Positions 40,471 through 48,497 of a DNA stretch of 49,198 bases are shown here, in pieces. Each line of letters begins with the position of its first letter. Position 1 is the first letter of the stretch. The position numbers and the translations under genes are program-made. Source of the stretch: Ga0074139 sp964515195 (GTDB lineage Bacteria > Bdellovibrionota > Bdellovibrionia > Bdellovibrionales > Bdellovibrionaceae); the NCBI GenBank assembly GCA_964515195.1, contig CAZETK010000020.1:1-49198 (forward strand), read 5' to 3'. The notes beneath the pieces were generated by a model. That model saw only the letters and a list, made by a program, of their open reading frames with translations. It was not told the DNA's origin and did no database searches.

Positions 40471-42054
40471 TCATGGATTGAATCCGACAGATTCGGCCAG
40501 CGCAAAGTAAACTCCAGAATCAAGAAGGAAATCTTGTATAACCAAGGCTTCATCCTCACCGCGCATCCAACGTCGGAGAGCCCTTAGTTGAAGTTGTTTG
40601 ATTTTTTTGGCCTCGTCCGGCTTTTCGAAAAACAGGGGATCTAAACTCCAATCATGCAGAATATACGAGAGTCTTTTTCGAGCAGTGAAATGCGCCAAAA
40701 ACTTTTCTTGCCCTGTGTCTGGAACTTGAAAGCCATCCTTGTCAAATTTTATTTCTTCTCGCCCCATTCCTAGAATTAACTTTCGCATGTCATCACCGAC
40801 TTCCGACATTACTTCTTCGTAGGGCTTGTGGGGAACAAGTCGATAGTTCACCGCAGGGCCGATTCCGAAAGGGCTTTCCAACGTCGCTGTGAATTTATCC
40901 TTTGAAAAATCCCTTCTCCAAGGCGTCGGATACCCTTCTTTTTCACTAGCTACTGTTTCAAGGTGATCAAGCCAACGAGTCATAGTGGTTTCATCCACGC
41001 CGAATTGATGATTTTCAACTCGCTCCCGAACTTGATTTAAAAACTGAAGTAGGGATTCTGATGTATCATTTGTGCGTAGGGATCGAAACTCAAATCCAAA
41101 AGACTCTGGAGAATCATATTTATCATGGCCCCAAAGGCCGACCCAAGCAATTTTAGCATCTGAACCCAATGCAAGTCGATTGTTGATAATGGGGAGGTTA
41201 TACACTCCCCCTAATTGGCCCTGTTTTAAAAAGTATTGAAGTCCGATGGCAAAACTGGCGGAATCCAGAGGGCCAAAGTTATTGTACGTGATACCACTAT
41301 CAACAAATGAGCTGTAATAGATGGTGGCTTTTCTTTCGATCACATCGCGCATTTCCATAACAAGATTGAGTCGTCTCCAGTAGTCAGCGATAAGAAATGA
41401 ATTTACGATTGGATTTTTCTTAAGCCAGGACTTGTCTTGCTTGGCCACAACGTGCATATGTATACTTCCGTGCGAGTACCCAAGACTTTTATGCAGCAAT
41501 TTTGCGCTTTGAATTAAATCACTCGCGTCTCCATCCTTTCGCATATGAAGTTCTATCATGCCAGCCGTACGAACACTTTGAGGCGTTCCAAACTCCACAA
41601 AATTTTGAAATGGATAGCGCTCAAGAATTAAAGGATGGAGTGCGAGACCCGGAATCTTTCTATTGCCAGCCTGCTTAAATTCAAGATTCATAGCTGGGAT
41701 TGCAAATTTTAGAATACGAAGCTTTAAAGCTCTAGGAAGTGAGTTAAAGTCCAACATTAGATCAAAGTCAGAATAAAGCTTTTGAATATCCTGTCTGACA
41801 TCCGAAGGAATTTGATTTATATGTGAAAACAGTGGCCTTAATGTTCCGTCTTGTGTGGTAATAATCGCCGCCACTTGCTCTGTCAGTGGCAATTCGATCT
41901 CAATGGAGGTTTCGGGCTGTCCTATCTTCTGTCGGTCAAAAAGACGACCACATTTGAAATGACCAAAGGCTGGCATCGAAAATGCCAAAATTAGGGCGAT
42001 GCCCAGGCTTGTGGATCGAATGATCTGCCGAAAAGGCCAATAACTTCCCATCAA
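40471..42054 (-). CDS. Large exported protein of unknown function
   Basis: 527 residues. A signal peptide (MMGSYWPFRQIIRSTSLGIALILAFSMPAFG) implies export. The mature part has GMIELHMRKDGDAS, SHGSIHMHVVAK, and a glutamate-rich strand pair (GFEFRSLRTND), which vaguely suggest a carboxylate-amine ligase/amidoligase scaffold, but the catalytic pattern is not convincing. Two histidines in HMHVV and repeated acidic residues could bind metal. It is separated from the MBL lipoprotein by 151 bp without a recognisable feature. I do not recognise the family. Confidence 0.65.
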   Translation of the reverse strand: MMGSYWPFRQIIRSTSLGIALILAFSMPAFGHFKCGRLFDRQKIGQPETSIEIELPLTEQVAAIITTQDGTLRPLFSHINQIPSDVRQDIQKLYSDFDLMLDFNSLPRALKLRILKFAIPAMNLEFKQAGNRKIPGLALHPLILERYPFQNFVEFGTPQSVRTAGMIELHMRKDGDASDLIQSAKLLHKSLGYSHGSIHMHVVAKQDKSWLKKNPIVNSFLIADYWRRLNLVMEMRDVIERKATIYYSSFVDSGITYNNFGPLDSASFAIGLQYFLKQGQLGGVYNLPIINNRLALGSDAKIAWVGLWGHDKYDSPESFGFEFRSLRTNDTSESLLQFLNQVRERVENHQFGVDETTMTRWLDHLETVASEKEGYPTPWRRDFSKDKFTATLESPFGIGPAVNYRLVPHKPYEEVMSEVGDDMRKLILGMGREEIKFDKDGFQVPDTGQEKFLAHFTARKRLSYILHDWSLDPLFFEKPDEAKKIKQLQLRALRRWMRGEDEALVIQDFLLDSGVYFALAESVGFNP

Positions 42055-42083
42055 TCAAGGGAAATGCAAAGACGACGCCTGTA

Positions 42084-43139
42084 TCAGTTTGAGACGACAG
42101 CCTGCGAAGTGGCTGGCCATAAAAGACTCACGCCGACCATAAGAAAAAGGGGAACTCCCGAAAATGCAGCCATCAGCTGCCATGTCAAAATGGACTCCGG
42201 AACCAGCCACATCAAAATTAAAAATAGAACCATCAACAGGACAAAAACATCGTAAATCAGGTAAAAGAAGACTTGTCGAAATGAGATAAAAAGTCCTAAC
42301 AAGGGGCCTAATATTAAAAAATGCAATCCTGCAATGGCGACAAAATGAGTATTAGGGAGCCATCCTAGCCCAAAAAATATCAAACCTAGAGCCAAAGAAA
42401 CCATGTAAAAGTAAAATCGGAATTCCAATATATTTTGAGGCCGTGACCAACTCTTAAGCAGAACATACAGAAGCAAAAATGAAACAAGTAGTGGGGCCCA
42501 AAGAAAATAGATAGGCGCTACCAAGTCTGTAACAAATCCTGCCAGTCCTAAGGTGCTCAAAAACCAAACCCAAGCTGGAAAGGGAAGAAGCGCTTTACGA
42601 CTCAATACAATTGGTAAGAAGACTCCATAGGCCAAGATTGTAAGAAAAGACCTAACCAGTTTTTCGCCCGTATTTTCAAATCCGATCACGGTTACAACCG
42701 CTACTGAAAAGACAGCAACAGCCGCAAAAGTAATACTCAAAGGAACACTCCCCAACCAATCTTGTGAAAGTGGAGAGTGGACTTTGTAATTCTTGAAAGC
42801 GAAGACCAACCAGACAGCTAACACAAGACCCGACAAACCGTGGGAGGATGGGCTATAGCCATAAAGCAAAAAGCTGATTGTGGAAAGAAAGACCACCGAA
42901 ATATAAGCATAGGCCCATTTCCTCTCAGGGATCCACAATCCACGACCTTGCAACCAGCTCCAAATCATCGGAAACAAAAATCCATAATAACCTAAATGCG
43001 AATGCGCTTGTCGCAAATCCAAAGAACCTAGGGCCTTCACAGGGAATCCAGCAAAACTCAAGCGGAGAAGCAAGCCCAATAGCATCGTGATCAAAAGACA
43101 AATCAATGAAAAGTGAAGCCAGGATTTTTCGTTAGTCAT
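42084..43139 (-). CDS. Polytopic membrane protein with histidine-bearing helices, function unknown
   Basis: 351 residues with about ten hydrophobic helices. Helix 2 carries RQAHSHLGYYGFLFPMIW, and another helix LHFLILGPLLGLF, in which buried histidines could ligate heme or copper as in NnrS-like or cytochrome-oxidase-like families. Function cannot be assigned. A serine/valine C-terminus follows the last helix. The start ATG 43139 lies 67 bp after the TauE gene stop, so the two are in the same direction without overlap. Confidence 0.6.
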   Translation of the reverse strand: MTNEKSWLHFSLICLLITMLLGLLLRLSFAGFPVKALGSLDLRQAHSHLGYYGFLFPMIWSWLQGRGLWIPERKWAYAYISVVFLSTISFLLYGYSPSSHGLSGLVLAVWLVFAFKNYKVHSPLSQDWLGSVPLSITFAAVAVFSVAVVTVIGFENTGEKLVRSFLTILAYGVFLPIVLSRKALLPFPAWVWFLSTLGLAGFVTDLVAPIYFLWAPLLVSFLLLYVLLKSWSRPQNILEFRFYFYMVSLALGLIFFGLGWLPNTHFVAIAGLHFLILGPLLGLFISFRQVFFYLIYDVFVLLMVLFLILMWLVPESILTWQLMAAFSGVPLFLMVGVSLLWPATSQAVVSN

Positions 43140-43206
43140 AGGTTTAGATCCGGCCTCATTCCTAACACAATTTAGAGGTGTCTTAAAGTCTCCAAATGAA
43201 AATGAT

Positions 43207-43944
43207 TTAAAAAACTTTTATGATGGCGAGCAGTACAACGAAGCTGAAAACAATTTTACGAGCTAAACTGACTTTTTCTAATGACAGCTTAGGTAAAACT
43301 ACTTTTAAGGCGATGGCTGCGCCCAGAATTCCGACGACTAGATACAGAAGCCCCAAGTTAAGAGGAATCATAAAGCCCCCTAACAATTGAGCTGTTAGGG
43401 ATAACAATGCGGAAAATGTAATCACCAGCAAGCTGGTGGCAACTGCTTGAACATCTGTGAAGGGATAAAATCGTAAAAAGATTGGAACCAACAAAACCCC
43501 ACCACCCAGGCCCGTCAAGGTCGTAAGCGCTCCCACCATGAGCCCAGTCGGTATCGAAAGCCATAAGTTTATAACCTGAGTTTCGCTCGGCTGGTCTTTG
43601 CGCGAGCGATGGATCCAAACATTATAAAGCGAGTAAAGAGCGACGGAAGCGAGCAGCGTTGCAATCGCGATATCAGGGACAACTAACTTCCAGGGAGTCA
43701 TAAGAAAACTGCCGACCGCTGAAAAGAATATCACTCCAATAGCCAGTCTGTTCTGAGCAAATTTCCTTTGCAGCAAGTAATTGATGGCCGTGGCCGCGAT
43801 CACAGCCAGCAAAGAATAGACTGAAGCTTCTTTTAGCGTCATACCCAAAAACTGCATAAAAAGAGGGATGGCGACTAAAGCTCCGCCCGCCCCGGTCAGG
43901 CCGGCGATTGAACCGATAATCATTCCACAGAAAATATAAATCAC
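43207..43944 (-). CDS. TauE/SafE-family (sulfite/organosulfonate) exporter
   Basis: 245 residues with about eight hydrophobic segments; the first half has GSIAGLTGAGGALVAIPLFM and the second repeats GALTTLTGLGGGVLLVPIFL, the two-fold glycine-rich signature of TauE/SafE (DUF81). These proteins move anions such as sulfite, taurine or sulfoacetate across the inner membrane. It is the last gene of the sulfur operon. The ATG overlaps the upstream stop by 4 bp. The substrate is inferred from context with the two YeeE/YedE genes and the ArsR-rhodanese regulator. Confidence 0.85.
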   Translation of the reverse strand: MIYIFCGMIIGSIAGLTGAGGALVAIPLFMQFLGMTLKEASVYSLLAVIAATAINYLLQRKFAQNRLAIGVIFFSAVGSFLMTPWKLVVPDIAIATLLASVALYSLYNVWIHRSRKDQPSETQVINLWLSIPTGLMVGALTTLTGLGGGVLLVPIFLRFYPFTDVQAVATSLLVITFSALLSLTAQLLGGFMIPLNLGLLYLVVGILGAAIALKVVLPKLSLEKVSLARKIVFSFVVLLAIIKVF

Positions 43945-44363
43945 TTAATTCCTAATTTTTTCTCGAACAATTTATAAAGACCCATTCCAGCGAACAAGGA
44001 TAGCACAAAAACCACAAATCTTGTGTCCAAGCTGGTTAGGCTGACCAACCCGGGCCCGGGGCAAATTCCTGCCCAGCCCCAGCCTAACCCAAAGATCGCA
44101 GACCCCAAAAGCAATTTAGTATCAATATCCTTTTGAGTGGGAATATAAAACCTCTCTCCCAACAAGGGAGACGCTTTCTTTCGAATTAAAAAATAGACGA
44201 TCCCATGGACACTAATAGCTCCCACCATCACCCCTAAAAGGGCCGGATTCCACTCACCTGTAATATCCAAAAAACCCTTCACAACCTGTACTTGAGTCAT
44301 GCCTGATAATCCTAAACCAAGCGCAAACAAAACACCCACAATGAAGGCTACAAATGAGCTCAT
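43941..44363 (-). CDS. YeeE/YedE half-transporter (DUF6691-like), sulfur transport
   Basis: 140 residues, about four membrane helices with the conserved cysteine in GWAGICPGPGL. This matches the C-terminal half of YeeE/YedE (TsuA-like) thiosulfate/sulfur-anion uptake proteins, where the cysteine relays the substrate. It overlaps its neighbours by 4 bp on both sides, so it works as a unit with the other half at 44360-44773. Together the two halves resemble a split YeeE/YedE. Confidence 0.83.
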   Translation of the reverse strand: MSSFVAFIVGVLFALGLGLSGMTQVQVVKGFLDITGEWNPALLGVMVGAISVHGIVYFLIRKKASPLLGERFYIPTQKDIDTKLLLGSAIFGLGWGWAGICPGPGLVSLTSLDTRFVVFVLSLFAGMGLYKLFEKKLGIK

Positions 44364-44773
44364 ACGGAACCTCTTAGGAATTTAAAAATGAATAGACTCA
44401 GTATTCCAAACAAAATAAATGTTACAGTGGCGAGTATAGACCGCATCGACAACCTCGAAATTCCGCAAACGCCATGCCCGGAAGTGCAACCCCCACCAAG
44501 CAGGGTGCCGAATCCCACTAGAACGCCAGCTACTGCATAATCCACGATTTGCGCTGACGAGAAAATCTGAAATGCCTTTGGGTAAAATAGATTTAAAAGG
44601 ATGCCTCCGGCTAACAACCCTCCTAGAAACGAGACTCTCCAAGAGATATCTCCTTTTCGAGGCCGCAGAAGACTTCCAATTATTCCACTGATACCCGTCA
44701 CGCGACCGTTCAGGGCCAGCATAAGGCTTACAGCCACTCCGATGAGAACTCCTCCCATGAGTGCATTTATCAT
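44360..44773 (-). CDS. YeeE/YedE half-transporter, sulfur transport
   Basis: 137 residues with about four helices and the conserved GGGCTSGHGVCGISRLS motif holding two cysteines, the hallmark of YeeE/YedE proteins. It is the partner of the smaller neighbour half and overlaps it by 4 bp, and overlaps the regulator stop by 4 bp as well. Thiosulfate or related sulfane-sulfur uptake is the best-known activity. Confidence 0.85.
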   Translation of the reverse strand: MINALMGGVLIGVAVSLMLALNGRVTGISGIIGSLLRPRKGDISWRVSFLGGLLAGGILLNLFYPKAFQIFSSAQIVDYAVAGVLVGFGTLLGGGCTSGHGVCGISRLSMRSILATVTFILFGILSLFIFKFLRGSV

Positions 44774-45444
44774 ATTGATTTTTCCTTTAGTATATTTCGA
44801 CGAAAAGAATACCAGGATTCATTCAGCCGATAGGCTTTAAATTTTTTTTGTCTTAGATATTGGACGGCCTGAATTGACATTCCGCACAGGCGACCGCGAC
44901 AGATCACCAAGATAGGCTTTCTCTTTGGCAGCCGATTTAAACTCGCCTTTAATTCTGACAATGGAATAGCAATAACTCCGGGAATTTCATTCTTGCTAAC
45001 ATCTCGCTCATCGTGGTGTCGAATATCTAACAGTATTAGATCTCCATCCCGAATACAGCGGCGCGTTTCTTGATAGGAGCGTTGCCAGGTCATATTATCC
45101 GGCAGTTCTCTGTCCAGCTTTAGAGCGGAATCGACAGACTGTGCGAAGTCTTGAATTTGCTCCCAGAATTCAAAGAGAAATGGGTGAAGTGAGTAAAGAC
45201 GCCTTTGACCGATGGTTTCAACACTGACAAGGCTTTCACTTAGCATCTTTCTCAAGTGCATCGAAGTGTTAGCCACGCTTTCTCCCACTTTATGGGACAA
45301 TACTTCTACAGTAAGTGGGGCTTGTGATAAAAAATGAATCAATTTAATCCGAACGGGCGACGATAAAGCTCCCAGCAAGGTTGAGATCCGATCGAATATC
45401 TCATTTTGGCGGTCCTTTAGATCTCTGATTTCAACTGAATTCAT
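44770..45444 (-). CDS. ArsR-family winged-helix regulator fused to a rhodanese domain
   Basis: 224 residues starting at ATG 45444 after GAAAGG; a TTG at 45471 falls in the operator and is unlikely. Residues 1-105 are an ArsR/SmtB winged helix (LLGALSSPVRIKLIHFLSQAPLTVEVLSHKVGESVANTSMHLRKM). Residues about 130-220 are a rhodanese with LILLDIRHHDER and the active-site loop C182-R-G-R-L-C187. No cysteine occurs in the DNA-binding half, so sulfur sensing would rest on the rhodanese half or on another ligand. It heads an operon with two YeeE/YedE halves and TauE/SafE, and is divergent to a persulfide dioxygenase. Confidence 0.87.
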   Translation of the reverse strand: MNSVEIRDLKDRQNEIFDRISTLLGALSSPVRIKLIHFLSQAPLTVEVLSHKVGESVANTSMHLRKMLSESLVSVETIGQRRLYSLHPFLFEFWEQIQDFAQSVDSALKLDRELPDNMTWQRSYQETRRCIRDGDLILLDIRHHDERDVSKNEIPGVIAIPLSELKASLNRLPKRKPILVICRGRLCGMSIQAVQYLRQKKFKAYRLNESWYSFRRNILKEKSI

Positions 45445-45468
45445 AGCCTTTCTGTAACAGACTCTATT

Positions 45469-45490
45469 CAATTATTCAATTGAATTATTG
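45469..45490. promoter_or_regulatory. Palindromic operator between the ArsR-rhodanese and persulfide-dioxygenase genes
   Basis: A 22-bp near-perfect dyad centred on CAATTG, with a perfect 12-bp core ATTCAATTGAAT at 45474-45485 and matching outer bases CAAT/ATTG. It lies 25 bp upstream of the regulator start and about 45 bp upstream of the dioxygenase ATG. ATTC/GAAT half-sites resemble those I recall for BigR/SqrR-type repressors, but the spacing differs. Confidence 0.65.
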
Positions 45491-45507
45491 ATAATAATTG
45501 ATATGGT
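45480..45507 (+). promoter_or_regulatory. Candidate promoter of the persulfide-dioxygenase gene
   Basis: TTGAAT (45480-45485), spacer 16, TATGGT (45502-45507). Its -35 lies inside the palindrome, so repressor binding would block it. The match to consensus is moderate. Confidence 0.4.
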
Positions 45508-45534
45508 GGCAATTAGCTCTAGAGGGAGGTCTCT

Positions 45535-46413
45535 ATGAAAATTCAGCATTTCTTTGATCCTGACACGTCGACCCTCACTTACGTGGTGGCGGACCCCACT
45601 TCTCGGGATGCCGTCGTGATTGACCCCGTCCTCGATTTCGATCCAGCCTCCGGAAAAATTGAAGATAAAAGCCTCAAGCAGATTTTGAGCTATGTTAAGC
45701 GGCACAATCTGATAGTGCGAGGCCTGCTTGAGACCCATGCACACGCGGATCACTTAACAGGTTCTCATCTTCTAAAAGAGTACTTCCCGGATGCTCTTAC
45801 GGGTGTTGGCGAAAGAATCAAGCTTGTACAAAATGTATTTAAGAGTTTATTCAACCTGCAAGACTCCCCCACCGATGGGTCCCAGTTTGATCTTCTCTTT
45901 CAAGATTTCGAAGAAGTCCGATTCGGGACGTTAAAAATGAAAGCTATCCCCACTCCTGGCCACACTCCAGCCTGTATGAGCTATCTATTTGAAGATGCTA
46001 TTTTTACAGGTGATGCTGTGTTTATGCCTGACTCAGGGACCGGGCGCTGTGACTTTCCGGGAGGAAGCGCAAAGGAGCTTTACCACTCGGTTCATAAGAA
46101 TCTCTACTCCTTGCCCGATGAGACTCGGGTATTTGTCGGTCATGATTACAGCCCCCAAGGTCGAGAAATGAGATTCGAAACCACCATCGGTGACAGCAAG
46201 AGAAACAATATTCACTTAAGGCAAGAAACCACCGAAGAGGAATTTGTTAACTTACGTGAAACCCGTGATAAAACATTAAAAGCGCCTCGTTTGTTACTGC
46301 CCAGCCTCCAAATCAATATTGAAGCTGGACGCTTCCCTCCAAAGGAGGATAATAATAGACGATATCTTAAACTACCTTTGACGCTGCAGTTGGGTGACAA
46401 CGGAAAGAGGTAA
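45535..46413 (+). CDS. Persulfide dioxygenase-like metallo-beta-lactamase protein (ETHE1/Blh type)
   Basis: 292 residues. Ligands are H68 and H70 in THAHADH, D72-H73, H143 (TPGHTPACMSY), D160 (TGDAVF) and H203 (VGHDY). THAHADHLTG with the short TPGHT and PDSGTGRCDFPGGSA segment is typical of persulfide dioxygenases and the BigR-linked Blh, which oxidise glutathione persulfide or thiosulfate-derived sulfane sulfur to sulfite with iron. The GAGGGAGG ribosome site precedes the ATG. Divergent to the ArsR-rhodanese regulator. Confidence 0.87.
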   Translation: MKIQHFFDPDTSTLTYVVADPTSRDAVVIDPVLDFDPASGKIEDKSLKQILSYVKRHNLIVRGLLETHAHADHLTGSHLLKEYFPDALTGVGERIKLVQNVFKSLFNLQDSPTDGSQFDLLFQDFEEVRFGTLKMKAIPTPGHTPACMSYLFEDAIFTGDAVFMPDSGTGRCDFPGGSAKELYHSVHKNLYSLPDETRVFVGHDYSPQGREMRFETTIGDSKRNNIHLRQETTEEEFVNLRETRDKTLKAPRLLLPSLQINIEAGRFPPKEDNNRRYLKLPLTLQLGDNGKR

Positions 46414-46462
46414 GACGGGGGGCGGCCCAAGGCCTCCGATTTAAGTGACACAAATTGGAAAG

Positions 46463-46480
46463 ACGGCCTGGCACCGTTTG
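46463..46480 (+). repeat. Dispersed repeat copy 2
   Basis: ACGGCCTGGCACCGTTTG; the adjacent TGCC lets GGCAC and GTGCC pair as a small hairpin. Same core CGGCCTGGCACC as at 11580. It lies between the persulfide-dioxygenase stop and the rhodanese gene. Confidence 0.6.
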
Positions 46481-46502
46481 TGCCGACTCAAGGCGACAGG
46501 AA

Positions 46503-46520
46503 ACGTGGCCTGGCACCATT
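46503..46520 (+). repeat. Dispersed repeat copy 3
   Basis: ACGTGGCCTGGCACCATT; shares TGGCCTGGCACC-like core with copy 2 but has TGG instead of CGG at its left. It ends 18 bp before the TTG start of the rhodanese gene. Copies 2 and 3 are 40 bp apart. Confidence 0.6.
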
Positions 46521-46537
46521 TACAGGGGGGACTTACA

Positions 46538-46867
46538 TTGAAAGTTGAGCCATTTTTGAAAGATAGTGTTCCGACGATCCAGGCTGGTCAGTTATCACAG
46601 CTGGAAGGTTTACATCTAGTTGATGTGAGGCGCCCTGAAGAGTTTACGGGAGAGCTAGGACACATCCCCGGGTCAATTCTTAAAACTTTAGGACCCGAAC
46701 TTGACGAGTACCTTCGAAGTGAAGATCGAAATAAACCCATTCTTTTTATCTGCCGGTCCGGCGCTCGCTCTGCAAATGCCACTCTTTATGCGATGGAACT
46801 GGGCTATAAAAGTGTTTACAATTTAGAAGGTGGTATGATCGACTGGCGTCTTAAAAATCGGGAGTAA
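46538..46867 (+). CDS. Single-domain rhodanese
   Basis: 109 residues started at TTG 46538, seven bases after GGGGGG; the upstream in-frame sequence runs through the two dispersed-repeat copies and is not coding. The active-site loop C-R-S-G-A-R-S (in FICRSGARSANATLY) marks a sulfurtransferase that moves sulfane sulfur, and LHLVDVRRPEEF gives the usual first strand. It lies in the same direction as the persulfide dioxygenase and likely supplies or removes its persulfide substrate. Confidence 0.85.
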   Translation: MKVEPFLKDSVPTIQAGQLSQLEGLHLVDVRRPEEFTGELGHIPGSILKTLGPELDEYLRSEDRNKPILFICRSGARSANATLYAMELGYKSVYNLEGGMIDWRLKNRE

Positions 46868-46872
46868 GGGGA

Positions 46873-48105
46873 TTGGACTATCTGCAACCCTATCTGATTG
46901 CTATTTTCATCGGGCTACTTGTCGGCATCGAAAGAGAGAGGGCCCATCCTCTTCAGAAGGTCATGGGCGTCAGAACCTTTTTGCTGATTAGCCTCTTGGG
47001 TGCGATCTCGGGAGGTATTAATTCAGTCTGGTTATCCGCCATTATCACAGCCTTTGCACTTGGCCTGATTTTTATTTCTTATTTTACCCAGACCTACTCA
47101 AAGCCCAATCAAACAGATCCGGGCCTGACAACCGAGTTTGCGGCCGGGATCGTTTTTTGTCTCGGTTATACAGCCCACCTCAACCCGGCCCTTTCGGCTC
47201 TAGCAGGGCCTTTGGTGGCTGTAATTTTATTTTCCAAAACAAGTCTTCACCGCTTCACCCAGGAAATTCAAGCTTCCGAATTGAAAGCGGCTCTTCTGTT
47301 ACTGCTAGCCGGTGTCGCCTTGGTGAATTTAGTTCCGGATAAAGTCATTGACCCTTGGGGGGTCATGAATCCAAGAAAGTTTGGTTATATTGTTCTGACC
47401 TTAGCCACCTTGGAGTTCTCCAGTTACGTTTTAGCAAAACTCATTGGCAACAAAAAGGGAAACATCATTGTCGGATTTTTAGGAGGCCTGATATCCAGCA
47501 CGGCGGTTTTATTTTCATCGGCTCGCAAGTCAAAAGAAGTTCCCGAATCCTGGCGGTCTCAAATGAATTCGGCGCTAGCCGCCAAGTTAGCCTCTATTGC
47601 CGAGCTTCTTTTGATTGTGGGCCTCATCTCACCGTCCCTCTTGGTCAAGGTGCTGATTCCCTCGAGTGCAGCCCTATTTTATGGATTCGGTGCCCTCCTC
47701 TTGAGTGCGCGCAAAGAAAAAGATGGCGCGACGGAACTAGTATTAAAATCACCCTTGAATTGGCTTGAAGTGCTTCGCCTCTCATTAATTCTGGCGACCA
47801 TATTGGGCATCATTTCTGTCACAGAAAGTCTTTTAGGAGAGAATGCCACCTTCTTAGTTTCTTTTGTGACCGGCCTGTTTGAGCTGCATGGAGTTTCCCT
47901 CGCCAGCGCTACGATGTTGACTCAAAATCTTCTTAGTATGAACACCGCAATGATCAGCATTTTACTAGCTGTGATCGCTAGCATGGTGGCGAAAATTGCA
48001 CTCGCATGGGGCGTTGGAGCCAACCGCTTTGCCCGTTCTCTCACAGTCGTCTTTGTGCCCATGATCTTTCTTGTGGCGGGCGCCATCTGGCTCACTCTCT
48101 TCTAA
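46873..48105 (+). CDS. MgtC/SapB- and DUF4010-type membrane protein
   Basis: 410 residues with about ten to eleven hydrophobic segments. The N-terminal MgtC-like motif GLLVGIERERAHPL and GVRTFLLISLLGA are present, followed by the DUF4010 region (GFLGGLISSTAVLFSSARKSKE). Function unclear; MgtC proteins relate to Mg and phosphate homeostasis and virulence, whereas DUF4010 members are unassigned. TTG start after AAGGGGA, 5 bp after the rhodanese stop, so cotranscription with the sulfur genes is likely. Whether it has a sulfur role is open. Confidence 0.78.
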   Translation: MDYLQPYLIAIFIGLLVGIERERAHPLQKVMGVRTFLLISLLGAISGGINSVWLSAIITAFALGLIFISYFTQTYSKPNQTDPGLTTEFAAGIVFCLGYTAHLNPALSALAGPLVAVILFSKTSLHRFTQEIQASELKAALLLLLAGVALVNLVPDKVIDPWGVMNPRKFGYIVLTLATLEFSSYVLAKLIGNKKGNIIVGFLGGLISSTAVLFSSARKSKEVPESWRSQMNSALAAKLASIAELLLIVGLISPSLLVKVLIPSSAALFYGFGALLLSARKEKDGATELVLKSPLNWLEVLRLSLILATILGIISVTESLLGENATFLVSFVTGLFELHGVSLASATMLTQNLLSMNTAMISILLAVIASMVAKIALAWGVGANRFARSLTVVFVPMIFLVAGAIWLTLF

Positions 48106-48259
48106 ATTCAAAACTCGGCACCCCCACAGTTGCTCACTCTCAAAATCCAGTTCCACAGCGAAAGACTAAACTCCAGCGAAGCTAGTACCAAGCCACCAAG
48201 AGCAAGGATTGTTCGCAGTCGGTTGAAGTGAAGATTTTTGAGGGTGGATGACTGGGAAA

Positions 48260-48336
48260 TGGTGCGGCCGGAGAGATTCGAACTCCCGACTCCTTGGTTC
48301 GAAGCCAAGTACTCTATCCAGCTGAGCTACGGCCGC
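48260..48336 (-). tRNA. tRNA-Arg (anticodon UCG)
   Basis: The minus strand reads a full cloverleaf: acceptor GCGGCCG/CGGCCGC, D arm TAGCTCAGCTGGATAGAG, anticodon stem CTTGG / CCAAG with loop CTTCGAA (anticodon TCG), T arm with GGGAGTTCGAATCTCTCC and discriminator A. The 3' CCA is encoded. It decodes CGA and probably other CGN codons. No other tRNA lies nearby. Confidence 0.95.
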
Positions 48337-48497
48337 ATTGGAATTTTCTTAATTACGATCCAACCTTTAAAACATAAACCCCAAGATCAGGGCAACATGA
48401 AAATAGCCAAAGCCCAGCCCCTTATTTTCGCTAAGCGTAAAGGTCACGTGCCCTTAGAAATGAATTGGATCAAAAAACACAGTAATACGATCGAATT

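Noticed and set aside
46445..46537. Upstream extension of the rhodanese gene to an ATG
   Set aside because: Translates the two dispersed-repeat copies; the TTG at 46538 has a strong GGGGGG site and gives a normal single-domain rhodanese.
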